Assembly (NCBI GenBank): GCA_002748285.1
Contig: PDSA01000009.1
Location: 1-64,000, forward strand
DNA: 64,000 bases
Direction of reading: 5' to 3'
Source: Rhodobacterales bacterium
Lineage (GTDB): Bacteria; Pseudomonadota; Alphaproteobacteria; Rhodobacterales; Rhodobacteraceae
In this document: positions 28,456-38,407 of the stretch, piece by piece
Position numbering within the stretch: position 1 is the stretch's first letter
Layout of the letters: each line of letters begins with the position of its first letter
Made by a program: the position numbers and the translations under genes
Notes under the pieces: generated by a model
What the model was told of the DNA's origin: nothing
Seen by the model: the letters and a program-made list of their open reading frames with translations, nothing else
Database searches by the model: none

Positions 28456-30299
28456 TTGCGGCCAAACAGTTTTTCAATATCGTCCAGTTTCAGTTCGACA
28501 TAAGTCGGGCGGCCATGGTTGCACTGGCCGGAATGCGGCGTGGCTTCCATTTCGCGCAACAACGCGTTCATCTCATCGGCCTGCATCCGCCGCCCCGAAC
28601 GGATCGAGCCATGGCACGCCATCCGGCTGAGGATCGCCTCGATCCGGGCTTTGACCGTGCTGCTGTCGTTCAGATCGGCCAGCTCATCCAGAATGTCCAG
28701 AACCATCGCCCGCGCATCCAGATTGCCCAGAATGGCAGGGGTTTCGCGCACCGCGATGGCTCCGGCCCCGAAGGGCTCGATATGCAGCCCCAGAGCGGCC
28801 AGATCAGTGGAAATCTCAAGCAACCGCGCCGCGTCTCCCTCGGACAGCTCGATGATTTCCGGGATCAGCAGCGCTTGAGAAGCCACACCTTTGGCCGCCA
28901 TCTGTGCCTTGAGTTTTTCATAAACCAGCCGCTCATGCGCGGCGTGCTGATCGACGATCACCATGCCATCGGCGGTTTGCGCGACGATGTAATTTTCATG
29001 CAACTGCGCCCGCGCCGCCCCCAGCGGCAGGCTGGCAAGCTCGGGCATGGCCTGACCCTCAATCACCGGCTCGACCCGGGCCGAGGGCTGGGCCGCTTCG
29101 GCGAAACCGGGCTGTTGCGGCGGTGGGGACTGCATCGCATAGGCGCTGCTCAGCACCGATTGCGAAGGCCGATCCATCTGATACACCCGCCCGGCGGGAG
29201 GCGGCTGAAACGCGCCCAGAGTGGCCTGAGCAACCGTGGTTGAGGCCCGATGCCCCGCTTCGGCCAGCGCATGACGCAGCGCCGAAACGATCAGCCCGCG
29301 GGCGGCGCCGGGGTTGCGGAACCGGACCTCGGCCTTGGCCGGATGCACATTGACATCCACCTGATGCGGATCACATTCCAGAAACAGCGCCGCCGCCGGG
29401 TGCCGGTCGCGCGACAAAAAGTCGAAATACGCCCCGCGCAACGCCCCAATCAGCAGCTTGTCACGCACGGGCCGGCCGTTGACGAACAGATATTGCATCA
29501 CCGCCGAGCCGCGCGAAAACGTCGGCAACGCCGCATAGCCGGTCAGGGACAGCCCATCGCGTTCGGCGTCGATTTTCAGCGCGTTTTCGGCAAATTCCGC
29601 CCCCAGAACCGTGCGCAACCGCCCATGCAGCGCGTCGAACAGATCACCGCTCTGGGCATCGGCGCGAAAGGTCAGCCGCCCTTCGCCGCCGCCGGACACA
29701 TCGCGCAAGCGAAAGCTGATAAAGGGCTCGGCCATGGCCAGACGTTTGACGACATCGCCGATGGCTTGGGCTTCGGCCCGATCCGTGCGCAGGAATTTCA
29801 GCCGCGCCGGGGTGGCGTAAAACAGATCGCGCAGCTCGACCACGGTGCCGCCGGACAGGGCCGCGGGTTTGACCGGGCCGGTCTGGCCGCCAGAGACTTC
29901 AATGGTGGCACCCTCAGAGGTAGCGGTGCGCGAGGTGATGCTCAGCCGGCCCACCGCGCCCAGCGAGGGCAGAGCCTCGCCACGAAAGCCGAAGCTGTGG
30001 ATATCCAGCAGGTCAGAGCCGTCGATTTTGCTGGTGGCGTGGCGCGACAGCGCCAGAGGCAAATCTTCGGGCGCGATGCCACAGCCATCATCCACCACCC
30101 GGATCAGGGTTTTGCCGCCATCGGCATAGGCGACCTCGATCCGCCGCGCCCCGGCGTCAATGGCGTTTTCGACCAGTTCCTTGACTGCCGAGGCCGGGCG
30201 CTCGACCACTTCGCCGGCGGCGATGCGGTTGATGGTAGCCTCATCCAGCTGGCGGATCACCGGCTGCGGGTGGCTTATATTGGGGTTTGATCCAGACAT
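28452..30299 (-). CDS. mutL: DNA mismatch repair protein MutL
   Basis: A 615-residue GHKL ATPase coordinating mismatch repair. The N-terminal motifs are complete: [43 protein letters not shown]. The C-terminal dimerisation domain has the metal-dependent endonuclease motif [12 protein letters not shown], together with [12 protein letters not shown] and QCNHGRPT. This is the endonuclease-active type found in bacteria without MutH. The first gene of the mutL-rmuC pair. Nothing is missing compared with the family. Confidence 0.95.
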   Translation of the reverse strand: MSGSNPNISHPQPVIRQLDEATINRIAAGEVVERPASAVKELVENAIDAGARRIEVAYADGGKTLIRVVDDGCGIAPEDLPLALSRHATSKIDGSDLLDIHSFGFRGEALPSLGAVGRLSITSRTATSEGATIEVSGGQTGPVKPAALSGGTVVELRDLFYATPARLKFLRTDRAEAQAIGDVVKRLAMAEPFISFRLRDVSGGGEGRLTFRADAQSGDLFDALHGRLRTVLGAEFAENALKIDAERDGLSLTGYAALPTFSRGSAVMQYLFVNGRPVRDKLLIGALRGAYFDFLSRDRHPAAALFLECDPHQVDVNVHPAKAEVRFRNPGAARGLIVSALRHALAEAGHRASTTVAQATLGAFQPPPAGRVYQMDRPSQSVLSSAYAMQSPPPQQPGFAEAAQPSARVEPVIEGQAMPELASLPLGAARAQLHENYIVAQTADGMVIVDQHAAHERLVYEKLKAQMAAKGVASQALLIPEIIELSEGDAARLLEISTDLAALGLHIEPFGAGAIAVRETPAILGNLDARAMVLDILDELADLNDSSTVKARIEAILSRMACHGSIRSGRRMQADEMNALLREMEATPHSGQCNHGRPTYVELKLDDIEKLFGRK

Positions 30300-30395
30300 G
30301 GGACCAGACCTAGCACATCAGCGGCTGATTCGACCATTGGGATTTGGAGGCGGGGGAACTGCATTTTTTTATCTGAACCGATCTCGCTTAACCCC

Positions 30396-30514
30396 GCCGG
30401 GCTGCCCCCCGGCAGGCGCAATCACCCTTTCAACACGCTGAAACGTCTCGGCCTATTCACAAGCTACGTTTCATCCACGCAGGGCGTAAGCGCCTACCCA
30501 GGCAGGCGCAGCCC
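30396..30514. repeat. Intergenic repeat family, copy C (inverted orientation)
   Basis: Read on the minus strand it has the same left end (GGGCTGCGCCTGCCTGGGTA, GGCGCTT) and right end (GATTGCGCCTGCCGGGGGGC, AGCCCGGC) as copy A, with a diverged middle. It lies between the stop of the M16 gene and the start of mutL. Confidence 0.8.
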
Positions 30515-30550
30515 TCTGCCCCAGTGCTTGAGCAAAACCGAACCCTTCCG

Positions 30551-31876
30551 CTAATCGGATGACTCCACCCCCTCGGGCTGGCCGACCACGACAAAACGCA
30601 GATTCTCCGGGCGCACCAGACGCTTGGCCACCCGGGCGATATCGGCCTGAGTCACCGCGTTGACCTTGTCATTGCGGGTGGCGATATAGTCAATCGCAAA
30701 CCCATTCATCTGCATCCCCACCAAAATCTTGGCGATCTGGGCATTCCCGTCAAAACGCAGCGGATACGCCCCGGTCAGATAGGTCTTGGCGCGTTCCAAT
30801 TCCCCATCCGTCACCCCATTTTCGGCGATCTTCTGCCATTCGTCACGGATCACCTCGATGGCTTGGCCCACCCGATCATTGGCCGAGGCCACCCGGCCCA
30901 TATAAACATCCGCGTAATCGCGCCCGGCCAGATAGCTGTAAATCCCATAAGTCAGCCCGCGCTTTTCCCGCACCTCAGTCATCAGCCGCGACTGAGGCCC
31001 GCTGCCGCCCAAAATGGTGTTCAGCACATAGGCGGCAAAGAAATCATCATCATGGATATTGATCCCCTCAACCCCGAACGTCACCACCGATTGCGGAGTC
31101 TCAAACGGAATCACCGTCACCCCGCCCTTGAGCTGAAAATCCACCCGCTCGGGTAGCTTGGCCCCGGTGGCGGGCAGATCGCCCAGCAATTTGTCCAGCA
31201 GCTCTCCCAGCTGTGCGGCGGTGATATCGCCCACGGCAGCGACAAACACCCGGTCCCGCGCCATCACCGCGTCTTTGGCGGCCAGCAGATCGTCGCGCTC
31301 AAGGGCGCTGACGGTTTTGATGCTGCCCTCAAACGGGTTGGCATAGGGGTGGGTGCCATAGGCGAGAGCTTTGAAATGATTGCTGGAAATCCTGTTCGGG
31401 TTTTTCAGATCGTCCTTGAGGCCGGAAATCACCTGCGCCCGCACCCGGTCGATCGCGGCCGGATCAAAGCGCGGCTGGGTCAGAGCCAGACGCAGCAGAT
31501 CAACCGCCTGATCGCGGTTTTCCGTCAGGAACTGGGCCGAAACGGACAGGCTGTCATCGCCTACGTCAAAGGAAAAATCCGCGGCCAGTGCTTCGGACGC
31601 CTGAGCGAACTGGCGCGCGGTCAGATCACCCGCGCCTTCCTCCAGCGTATGGGTCATCAAAGAGGTCGCGCCGCGTTTTTCCGGCGCTTCCATGCTGGCC
31701 CCGCCCTTGAAGCGGATTTGCAGCGAGGTAAAGCCGATCGCGTGTTCCTCGACCAGCCATGCCGAGATCCCGCCGGGGGATGTGACTTGCTGGATATCAA
31801 CCCCGGCCCGGGCGCTGTGGGGCAACGAGGCCGCCAGCAGGATTGTGACAATCAATGCATGGTAAATCCGTTTCAT
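30551..31876 (-). CDS. M16 family peptidase-like protein, non-catalytic partner
   Basis: A 441-residue secreted M16 (insulinase/MPP) homolog with a signal peptide (MKRIYHALIVTILLAASLPH, cleavage near SARA). Where catalytic members have HxxEH it reads LMTHTLEEGAGDL, so zinc binding is lost. The M16 C-terminal signature GSGPQSRLMTEVREKRGLTY is kept. Such inactive members form heterodimers with an active partner, here the upstream gene, whose stop overlaps this start by four bases (ATGA). Confidence 0.9.
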   Translation of the reverse strand: MKRIYHALIVTILLAASLPHSARAGVDIQQVTSPGGISAWLVEEHAIGFTSLQIRFKGGASMEAPEKRGATSLMTHTLEEGAGDLTARQFAQASEALAADFSFDVGDDSLSVSAQFLTENRDQAVDLLRLALTQPRFDPAAIDRVRAQVISGLKDDLKNPNRISSNHFKALAYGTHPYANPFEGSIKTVSALERDDLLAAKDAVMARDRVFVAAVGDITAAQLGELLDKLLGDLPATGAKLPERVDFQLKGGVTVIPFETPQSVVTFGVEGINIHDDDFFAAYVLNTILGGSGPQSRLMTEVREKRGLTYGIYSYLAGRDYADVYMGRVASANDRVGQAIEVIRDEWQKIAENGVTDGELERAKTYLTGAYPLRFDGNAQIAKILVGMQMNGFAIDYIATRNDKVNAVTQADIARVAKRLVRPENLRFVVVGQPEGVESSD

Positions 31877-33216
31877 TGCGCGGGCTCCTTTTCGGCGGAT
31901 GGGGCGCTGACCCAGCCGGTCACGGCCTGTTTTTTATCCAAAAGCAGCTGGGCAGCATTCATCACATCCTCGTCCGTCACCGCCTGCAAAATCTGCGGCC
32001 ATTGCTGCACATCCTCAACCGTCAGCCCCAGAGACAGCGCCGCACCGTATTTGCGGGCCATTTTCTGCACATTATCCTGCTGATAAACCTGCTCAGCACG
32101 GATCTGCATTTTCAGACGCTCTAACTGGTCGGGGTCGACCCCTTCACGGATAAAATCGGCAATCGCCTGATCCAGTAGCGCTTCGCCCTCGGACAGGCTG
32201 ATGCCCTGGCTGGGCACCATCACCAGCCCAAACAGCGTCTGATCCAGCGCCATCCCGTCATAATAGGCCGAAACATACACCGCGCTCTGGCTATCAAACA
32301 TCAGCTTTTGCCCAAGGACCGAAGTCTGCGCATTCCCCCCCAGCAGATTGGCCAGCATGGTCAGCGCGGCAGCCTGTTTCTGATCGCCGCTGTTGCGCTC
32401 GGGCGCCAGATAGCTGCGATAGATATAGGGCTGCGCCACCCGTTGATCGACAAAATGCAGGCGGCGTTCGGACAGCTGCGGAGGCTCGCTGGGCCGGTTA
32501 CGCTCGGGCAAATCCACGGTGGGGGCCAGCGGGCCATAGTATTTTTTGGCCAGTGTCAGCACCTGATCGGGCTGCACATCCCCGGCCACCACCAAAATCG
32601 CGTTATTCGGCGCGTAATAGCGGCGGTAAAAGGCCAGCGCATCTTCCAACGACAAGCGCTGCATTTCATGTTTCCAGCCAATCACCGGAATCCCGTAAGG
32701 ATGGTTCATGAATTGCGCCGCACGGCGTTGCTCGCGAAACAGTGCATCGGGGTTGTTTTCGGTGCGCATGTTGCGCTCTTCCAAAATCACATCGCGCTCG
32801 GTCGCAATATCAGCCGAGGTCAGGCGCAGATTGCGCATCCGGTCGGCCTCCATCCGCATCACCAGCTCCAACCGGTCGGCGGCGATGCGCTGATAATAGG
32901 CGGTGTAATCATAGCTGGTAAACGCGTTGTCCGAGCCACCATTGGCCGCCACCGTATCCGACAGTTCGCCCGCGGCCAGAGTGTCGGTGGCCTTGAACAG
33001 CAGATGCTCCAGAAAATGCGCAATGCCCGAAACACCGGGCGGTTCATCCGCCGCCCCGGCGCGATACCAGACCATCTGCACCACCACAGGGGCGCGGTGG
33101 TCTTCGATCACCACCACCTCCATACCGTTTTCCAGCATATAATTGCTGATTTGCTGGGCCATCACAGGCCGGGTGAGCGCCATCAGGGCAACGGCAAGCA
33201 GGCCGATCATACGCAT
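31873..33216 (-). CDS. M16 family zinc metallopeptidase, catalytic partner
   Basis: A 447-residue periplasmic M16 peptidase with a signal peptide (MRMIGLLAVALMALTRPVMA, residues 1-20) and an intact zinc motif GIAHFLEHLLFKAT (His67, Glu70, His71), followed by the distal glutamate region ATERDVILEERNMR. It probably forms a heterodimer with the inactive partner encoded directly downstream and degrades peptides in the envelope. It follows the DUF3035 lipoprotein gene by 123 bp in the rsmB-to-M16 block. Confidence 0.93.
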   Translation of the reverse strand: MRMIGLLAVALMALTRPVMAQQISNYMLENGMEVVVIEDHRAPVVVQMVWYRAGAADEPPGVSGIAHFLEHLLFKATDTLAAGELSDTVAANGGSDNAFTSYDYTAYYQRIAADRLELVMRMEADRMRNLRLTSADIATERDVILEERNMRTENNPDALFREQRRAAQFMNHPYGIPVIGWKHEMQRLSLEDALAFYRRYYAPNNAILVVAGDVQPDQVLTLAKKYYGPLAPTVDLPERNRPSEPPQLSERRLHFVDQRVAQPYIYRSYLAPERNSGDQKQAAALTMLANLLGGNAQTSVLGQKLMFDSQSAVYVSAYYDGMALDQTLFGLVMVPSQGISLSEGEALLDQAIADFIREGVDPDQLERLKMQIRAEQVYQQDNVQKMARKYGAALSLGLTVEDVQQWPQILQAVTDEDVMNAAQLLLDKKQAVTGWVSAPSAEKEPAQ

Positions 33217-33339
33217 AGGGTCAGAGCCTTTCGGTAAGCTGAGGTCAAAAGCGGTGCAAAATACCTGCCCCAGAGCGCCTCTGCTGACAAGTCAAATTTC
33301 TGTGTGATCCAATGCCGCGAACAGGCCGGGCTGTGGTGC

Positions 33340-33888
33340 TTAGGGCTTGCCGTAAACTTCGGGATCGGGCGGAGCAGACGGGGTTTTGACCCCCAACCGC
33401 CGGAACCGGGCCAGCTCGCGGTGTTGATCCAGCGACATGGGTTCATAGGCGCTGAAATAGACCGTGTTGTTAAACCAGCGCTCTAGCAGCTTGCCGCGGT
33501 TTTTCGAGCGGAACACGCGATCTTCGGTGGCCAGAACCCGCCGGATATTGCCGGATGCACCAAACCGGCTGGCATAAGACACCAGCCCGCCATCGCCACG
33601 ACCGATATGGCCGGGGCCGCTCAGCGCCAGCCGACCGGGCTTGCCCCCCAAGGCGGCGACCGCATCGGCCTTGGGCGTTGGATCGGTCAGATTGCTGCCC
33701 CCCGGGGTCGGCGCTGGCAGCGGGGCTGCGAAATCGGGGCTTTGCAGCGGTTTGCCCGGCAGAATGGCAAATTCATCCGGCCCATCGCTGCTGGCTTGGA
33801 TATTCATCAAAGGCCGGTCCTTGCCGCCACAAGCCGACAGCACACCCAGCGCGATCAGAGCAACAACAGTGCTATGCATGATCTTCAT
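33340..33888 (-). CDS. DUF3035 family lipoprotein
   Basis: A 182-residue protein with a lipoprotein signal peptide (MKIMHSTVVALIALGVLSAC, lipidated Cys20) followed by a proline-rich region and the DUF3035 core (PDEFAILPGKPLQSP, LDQHRELARFRRLGVKTPSA, PDPEVYGKP). Function unknown. It lies directly downstream of lspA, the lipoprotein signal peptidase, in the same transcription unit, an arrangement usual in Rhodobacterales. Confidence 0.88.
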   Translation of the reverse strand: MKIMHSTVVALIALGVLSACGGKDRPLMNIQASSDGPDEFAILPGKPLQSPDFAAPLPAPTPGGSNLTDPTPKADAVAALGGKPGRLALSGPGHIGRGDGGLVSYASRFGASGNIRRVLATEDRVFRSKNRGKLLERWFNNTVYFSAYEPMSLDQHRELARFRRLGVKTPSAPPDPEVYGKP

Positions 33889-33941
33889 TGATGTCTCCCT
33901 TTGTCCATCCGGCCCCTCTGTATCCCAACAACAGCGCGCCG

Positions 33942-34412
33942 TCACCTAGTCTTTGAATCTGAGGCGAAAAAGATCAACCCCAAAGCCCCGGCAAATACCC
34001 CGATATCGGCGATATTGAACGAATAAGGGTTCTCGATGCCGCAACAGGACATGTTCAGAAAATCCGCCACCGCGCCATAAAGCAGCCGGTCCAGCACATT
34101 GCCCAAGGCTCCGCCAATCAGCAAACCGGCGGATAAATAGGCCAGCCGGCCATGCTTGCCGCGCCGAATCCAGAGGTAAACCCACGCACAAATCCCCAGA
34201 GACACCGCGATCAGCACCCAGCGCATCAGATCGTGGCTGCCGGAAAATAGCCCGAAATTCACCCCCTGATTCCACGCCATGCGGAAATTGACCAACGGTG
34301 GCAGCACGTCGATTTCGCCGCGTTGGCGTAAATCCAGCCAATGCACCACCAGATATTTGCTGGCCTGATCCGCCAGAAACACCCAGAACCCTGCCCAGAA
34401 TATCAGCCGCAT
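33942..34412 (-). CDS. lspA: Lipoprotein signal peptidase (signal peptidase II)
   Basis: A 156-residue inner-membrane aspartyl protease with four helices that cleaves diacylated prolipoproteins. Both catalytic aspartate motifs are present (GNVLDRL and FNIADIGV), as is the AWNQGVNFGLF loop. The start at 34412 has AAGGAGG eight bases upstream; the frame is open further upstream but the rest overlaps purH. It is 34 bp downstream of purH and 53 bp upstream of the DUF3035 lipoprotein. Confidence 0.95.
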   Translation of the reverse strand: MRLIFWAGFWVFLADQASKYLVVHWLDLRQRGEIDVLPPLVNFRMAWNQGVNFGLFSGSHDLMRWVLIAVSLGICAWVYLWIRRGKHGRLAYLSAGLLIGGALGNVLDRLLYGAVADFLNMSCCGIENPYSFNIADIGVFAGALGLIFFASDSKTR

Positions 34413-34446
34413 CACCTGCCCCTCCTTCATGCCTGTTTGTGCAAGG

Positions 34447-35973
34447 TTAGTGTCGGAAATCGCGCATCGAGCCGCCGGGCTGGATGATCGCCGTTGCCCC
34501 GGCCTCAGCCGCGCTGAGCAGCCCATCGGCAAATGGGAAGAACGCATCTGACGCCACGACCGAACCCTGAGTGAGCGGCGCATCCAGCCCCAGCACCTCG
34601 GCCATATCCTGTGCTTTGCGTGCGGCGATCCGGGTTGAATCGACCCGGCTCATCTGTCCGGCCCCGATGCCCACCGTGGCCCCGTCTTTGACATAGATAA
34701 TCGCGTTTGATTTCACATGCTTGGCCACTTTCCAGGCAAACATCAGATCGGCCATTTCTGCATCAGTCGGCTGGCGTTTGGTGACCACTTTCAGATCATC
34801 CGCCACCACATGGCCGTTATCCTTATCCTGCACCAAAATCCCGCCCGAGACCTGCCGATAGCTCAGCGCCGCCGCACTTGGATCGGGCAGCTGATCGAGG
34901 GTGAGCAGGCGCAGATTTTTCTTGGCGGAAAACACCCGTTTTGCGGCCTCGTCGGCCCCCGGGGCCACCACGACTTCGGTGAAAATCTTGGCAATCTCTT
35001 CCGCCGTGGGTCCGTCCAGCGGCTGGTTCAGCGCAATGATGCCGCCAAAGGGCGAAACATTATCGCAGTTAAACGCGGCTTTATAGGCCTCAACCATGGT
35101 CTTGCCCCGCGCCACACCACAGGGGTTAGCGTGTTTGATGATCGCACAGGCAGCCCCCTCGGCGGGGTCAAACTCGGCCACCAGCTCGATCGCGGCATCG
35201 GTGTCGTTGATGTTGTTGTAAGACAGCTCTTTGCCCTGATGCTGGACCGCAGTGGCCACGCCGGGGCGGTTCGAGCCATCCAGATAAAACGCCGCCGATT
35301 GATGCGGGTTTTCGCCGTAACGCAGCTTTTGCGCAATGCTGCCGGCAAACGCACGCCGCCGGGGCACGTCAAAGCCAATCGCTTCGGCCATCCAAGTCGA
35401 CACCGCCGCATCATAGGCTGCGGTGCGGGCAAAAGCGATCTGGGCGCGGCGTTTGCGGAATTTCTCGCAAGTCCCGCCGCCATGCTTGGCCATATCGCCC
35501 AGCAGCTTGTCATAATCCTCGACATCCACCACCGTGGTGACAAAGGCATGGTTTTTCGCCGCCGCCCGGATCATCGCCGGGCCGCCAATGTCGATATTTT
35601 CAATGCAGGTATCGTAATCGGCCCCCTTGGCCACGGTGGCCTCGAACGGGTAGAGATTGACCACCAGCAGATCAATCCCGGCAATGCCATGTTCACGCAT
35701 CGCCGCCAGATGCGCTTCGTCATCGCGCAGCGCCAACAGGCCGCCATGCACCTTGGGGTGCAGGGTTTTCACCCGGCCATCCATCATCTCAGGAAAGCCG
35801 GTGACATCGGCCACATCGGTCACCGCCAGCCCGGCATCGCGCAGCGCTTTGGCCGAACCCCCGGTTGAGAGCAGCTCGACTCCGTATTCGCTCAAGGCGC
35901 GGCCCAGATCGACGAGGCCGGTCTTGTCAGAAACAGAGAGCAAGGCGCGGCGGATTGGCAGTTTGCTGGTCAT
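34447..35973 (-). CDS. purH: PurH (AICAR transformylase/IMP cyclohydrolase) with a short C-terminal in-frame deletion
   Basis: A bifunctional enzyme for the last two steps of de novo IMP synthesis. The N-terminal IMP cyclohydrolase ([46 protein letters not shown]) and the transformylase part ([39 protein letters not shown]) are intact. The product has 508 residues; the family has about 529. The end reads [13 protein letters not shown], whereas homologs such as E. coli read [20 protein letters not shown], then FTDMRHFRH (recalled). So 21 residues (63 bp) are missing in frame, near 34455-34467. Its start overlaps the end of the heparinase-like gene by four bases. Confidence 0.93.
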   Translation of the reverse strand: MTSKLPIRRALLSVSDKTGLVDLGRALSEYGVELLSTGGSAKALRDAGLAVTDVADVTGFPEMMDGRVKTLHPKVHGGLLALRDDEAHLAAMREHGIAGIDLLVVNLYPFEATVAKGADYDTCIENIDIGGPAMIRAAAKNHAFVTTVVDVEDYDKLLGDMAKHGGGTCEKFRKRRAQIAFARTAAYDAAVSTWMAEAIGFDVPRRRAFAGSIAQKLRYGENPHQSAAFYLDGSNRPGVATAVQHQGKELSYNNINDTDAAIELVAEFDPAEGAACAIIKHANPCGVARGKTMVEAYKAAFNCDNVSPFGGIIALNQPLDGPTAEEIAKIFTEVVVAPGADEAAKRVFSAKKNLRLLTLDQLPDPSAAALSYRQVSGGILVQDKDNGHVVADDLKVVTKRQPTDAEMADLMFAWKVAKHVKSNAIIYVKDGATVGIGAGQMSRVDSTRIAARKAQDMAEVLGLDAPLTQGSVVASDAFFPFADGLLSAAEAGATAIIQPGGSMRDFRH

Positions 35974-37748
35974 TGGTCTTTCCCATCAGGTTCGGTTGGT
36001 AAAATATCTTGGTCGTCGCGATACAGGTCGCGCAAATTGTCGGGCGTGTCCTGAGCCTTGGCCAATGTCCAGGTCACGCGGTTCGCATACTCGATTGCGC
36101 GGGTGGTTAAAACAATTTGTTTGCTCGCACGCGGTTTTAATCGGTTGCGCTCCAGATAAACGCTGGGCTCAAGGCTCAGCCGCACGGGGCTGTTCTGATG
36201 ATGCGGGCCATGGCGGAACACCCAGATCTCGCCGCTTTTCAACGCCAAAGACACCGCCGCGCCACCCATATCCAGCCGTGCATCCACATCCGGGTGCAGA
36301 TGAAACCGCACCGTATAGGCAATGCCGCGCAGCTGGGTCGCATCCATCGCCTGATCAAACCGCCGCTTATCGGCATCACTGATCGCCAGCAGCATATCAT
36401 CGCCGGACAGACAACGCCCATCCTGCGTTAAACTCAGATGCCGCATATGCACCAAACCATGGCTGGCCTCGTACCCATCATGGCTGGCCTCCAGATACAG
36501 GCGATCCGCATCGGAAAACTGCCGGACATCGACCCGTTTGGGAATATGGCGCAAAACTTCGTGATGGCGCGACGAAGCCGCCCCCAGCTGCGACGAAGAC
36601 ACCCCCTCGATCCCCAGCACCGAATGCGAGGGCGTGGCGCGTCCGGCGCGCTGCCAATCCGGGCCAAAAGATATCCCCGACCCACAGCTGACCACCAGCG
36701 GACGCCGCCCCGAGGTCAGCTCAAACGCCAGCGTCGAAGCGTGCCCCAGAACCGAATGCCGCCCCTGCGGCGGCCGGCTGGCATCAACGATCACGCTGCT
36801 GCGTCCGCCCCGCATCAGCGCATAGCCCATCGACAACCGCCCTTTGGCGACTGTGCGCACCCCGCTGGCGGCCAGCGCATGGTCCAGCCGCCCCTCAACC
36901 CCGCGCCCGCCGCCGTGAAACCGCGCCAGCCCGCCATCACTGTGGCGCAAATTACGCAAGGTCGGGGCGATGCGCTCAATCGCCGCCAGATGGTCGCTGC
37001 CGGCCATCTTGCGGGCTTTGCTCAGCGCCGAAGCGGCCCAGATCAGCAGGGTGAACACCTCCAGCAGCTCTTCGGGATTGCGGCTGGGAATGCCGCCCCC
37101 ATCATCAATCCGCTCGCGGCACTCGCGGGCCAGCGCCCTTTTGGCGGGCTCAACGTGGTGATCCATGCCCTCCAGCGCCAGTCCGGCATAAATCAACCCG
37201 GTCAGAGCCTCAAACCGCGGCAGCCCCGCCACCGCCCCCTTCCAGCGTTGGCTGAGGAAATTGGTCTGTTGCGCCAGCGACCGGAAATAGGCGACCGAGG
37301 CGTCGTGATCCTGCCCATTGAGCAGCAACACCGCGTGGTTGATCCAGCGGATCAGCCGCCGCCCGGTCAGATCGGGCGTCCAGCCCGGCCCACGGCCCCG
37401 GCCAAAGCGGTCAATCCATTCAAACAACCATTGCTGCGCCGCCTTGCGCGCCGGACCATCGCCGGTGGCGGCCAGATCATCCAACCAGCAAAAACCGTGC
37501 AATTCCTGCTCGAACGCCTCAGTGGGCTTTTCAATATCCCAAATCGAGGTGTCTTTTTCGCAGACCAGCATCCCGGCAAACTGAAAATTACCGGCCAAAA
37601 ATTGCCGACCACGGGCGAATGAGCCGATGGTTTTGGGCTCGGGCTGCGAGGTAAAGGCGGTGGCCGGGCGCGTGCGTGTGCTGGTCAGGGCGCTGATTCG
37701 ATTGAGTAATCGCGCCTTTTGGGCAAGAAAATGGGGCGATCTGGGCAC
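35970..37748 (-). CDS. Heparinase II/III family protein
   Basis: A 592-residue protein with an alpha-helical toroid N-terminal part and a C-terminal Hep_II_III beta domain ([66 protein letters not shown]). Lyases of this family cleave uronic-acid polysaccharides, but the roseobacter members next to purH are uncharacterised and the substrate is unknown. No signal peptide is obvious. The start is a GTG at 37748 with an AGAAGG about 12 bases upstream. Part of the rsmB-DUF4329-heparinase-purH-lspA unit. Confidence 0.85.
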   Translation of the reverse strand: MPRSPHFLAQKARLLNRISALTSTRTRPATAFTSQPEPKTIGSFARGRQFLAGNFQFAGMLVCEKDTSIWDIEKPTEAFEQELHGFCWLDDLAATGDGPARKAAQQWLFEWIDRFGRGRGPGWTPDLTGRRLIRWINHAVLLLNGQDHDASVAYFRSLAQQTNFLSQRWKGAVAGLPRFEALTGLIYAGLALEGMDHHVEPAKRALARECRERIDDGGGIPSRNPEELLEVFTLLIWAASALSKARKMAGSDHLAAIERIAPTLRNLRHSDGGLARFHGGGRGVEGRLDHALAASGVRTVAKGRLSMGYALMRGGRSSVIVDASRPPQGRHSVLGHASTLAFELTSGRRPLVVSCGSGISFGPDWQRAGRATPSHSVLGIEGVSSSQLGAASSRHHEVLRHIPKRVDVRQFSDADRLYLEASHDGYEASHGLVHMRHLSLTQDGRCLSGDDMLLAISDADKRRFDQAMDATQLRGIAYTVRFHLHPDVDARLDMGGAAVSLALKSGEIWVFRHGPHHQNSPVRLSLEPSVYLERNRLKPRASKQIVLTTRAIEYANRVTWTLAKAQDTPDNLRDLYRDDQDILPTEPDGKDQ

Positions 37749-37851
37749 GGGCCTGTTTTACCTTCTGTTTTTGTTTGGCTGGTTATTTATATGCTCGGGC
37801 CACATCATAAAGCGCCAAAGCCCGGCTGTCACCGATGAATTGGGGCGATTG

Positions 37852-38397
37852 TCATTCCATGGCCTCAAGCTCGGCCAAGCTAAGGGTCAATCCCGGGCGC
37901 ATCGGGTATTCATCGCGAAAATTGGTATCCGTCCGGATACAGCCCGCCCCGCAGAGCAGTTCGGTGAATTCCCCCGCTGCGTCATTATACCAGACCCGCC
38001 CGCCGGGGGTGGCGATATAGCCGTCAATGCCTTCATAAATATCGGCCCGCAGGTCGCTCACCGAAGGGGTTTCGGTATCAATCTGTGCCGTATAAGCGCC
38101 GTGGCTGTGATAAGAGGCCAGCACATTGAACCCAAACGGAGCCCGTGGCCGACAGCTATCGGTGCGCCCCGGTCTGGCTTTGGTAGCAATAAAACCGCCA
38201 TTTTGATCCAGACCGATATAGCCGCAATACTCGCGATTTTCGGAAAATGAGCGCGCCTGCACCAAATCCAGCACCTGTTTGGCGAATGCGATCTCGGCCT
38301 CGGTCTGCGCCGGGCGTGGGCCGTATTCTGACGGTTGCACACAGCCCGCCAGCAGGGCGATCAGCGCCAGCTTTCTGATGTCTTGGACAGGTCTCAT
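37852..38397 (-). CDS. DUF4329 domain lipoprotein
   Basis: A 181-residue protein with a lipobox (LALIALLAGC) and a DUF4329-like domain: YCGYIGLDQNGGFIATKARP, CRPRAPFGFNVLASYHSHGA, SVSDLRADIYEGIDGYIATPGGRVWYND. The SYHSHG motif recalls JAMM-type metalloprotease sites; DUF4329 domains also occur in polymorphic toxin systems. Here it is a stand-alone envelope lipoprotein with no toxin or immunity gene near it, so a housekeeping envelope role is more likely. It lies 10 bp downstream of rsmB. Confidence 0.8.
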   Translation of the reverse strand: MRPVQDIRKLALIALLAGCVQPSEYGPRPAQTEAEIAFAKQVLDLVQARSFSENREYCGYIGLDQNGGFIATKARPGRTDSCRPRAPFGFNVLASYHSHGAYTAQIDTETPSVSDLRADIYEGIDGYIATPGGRVWYNDAAGEFTELLCGAGCIRTDTNFRDEYPMRPGLTLSLAELEAME

Positions 38398-38407
38398 AGA
38401 TTTCCCC

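Noticed and set aside
37852..38397. DUF4329 protein as polymorphic toxin
   Set aside because: It is a short lipoprotein in a housekeeping operon without immunity gene or toxin delivery domains.
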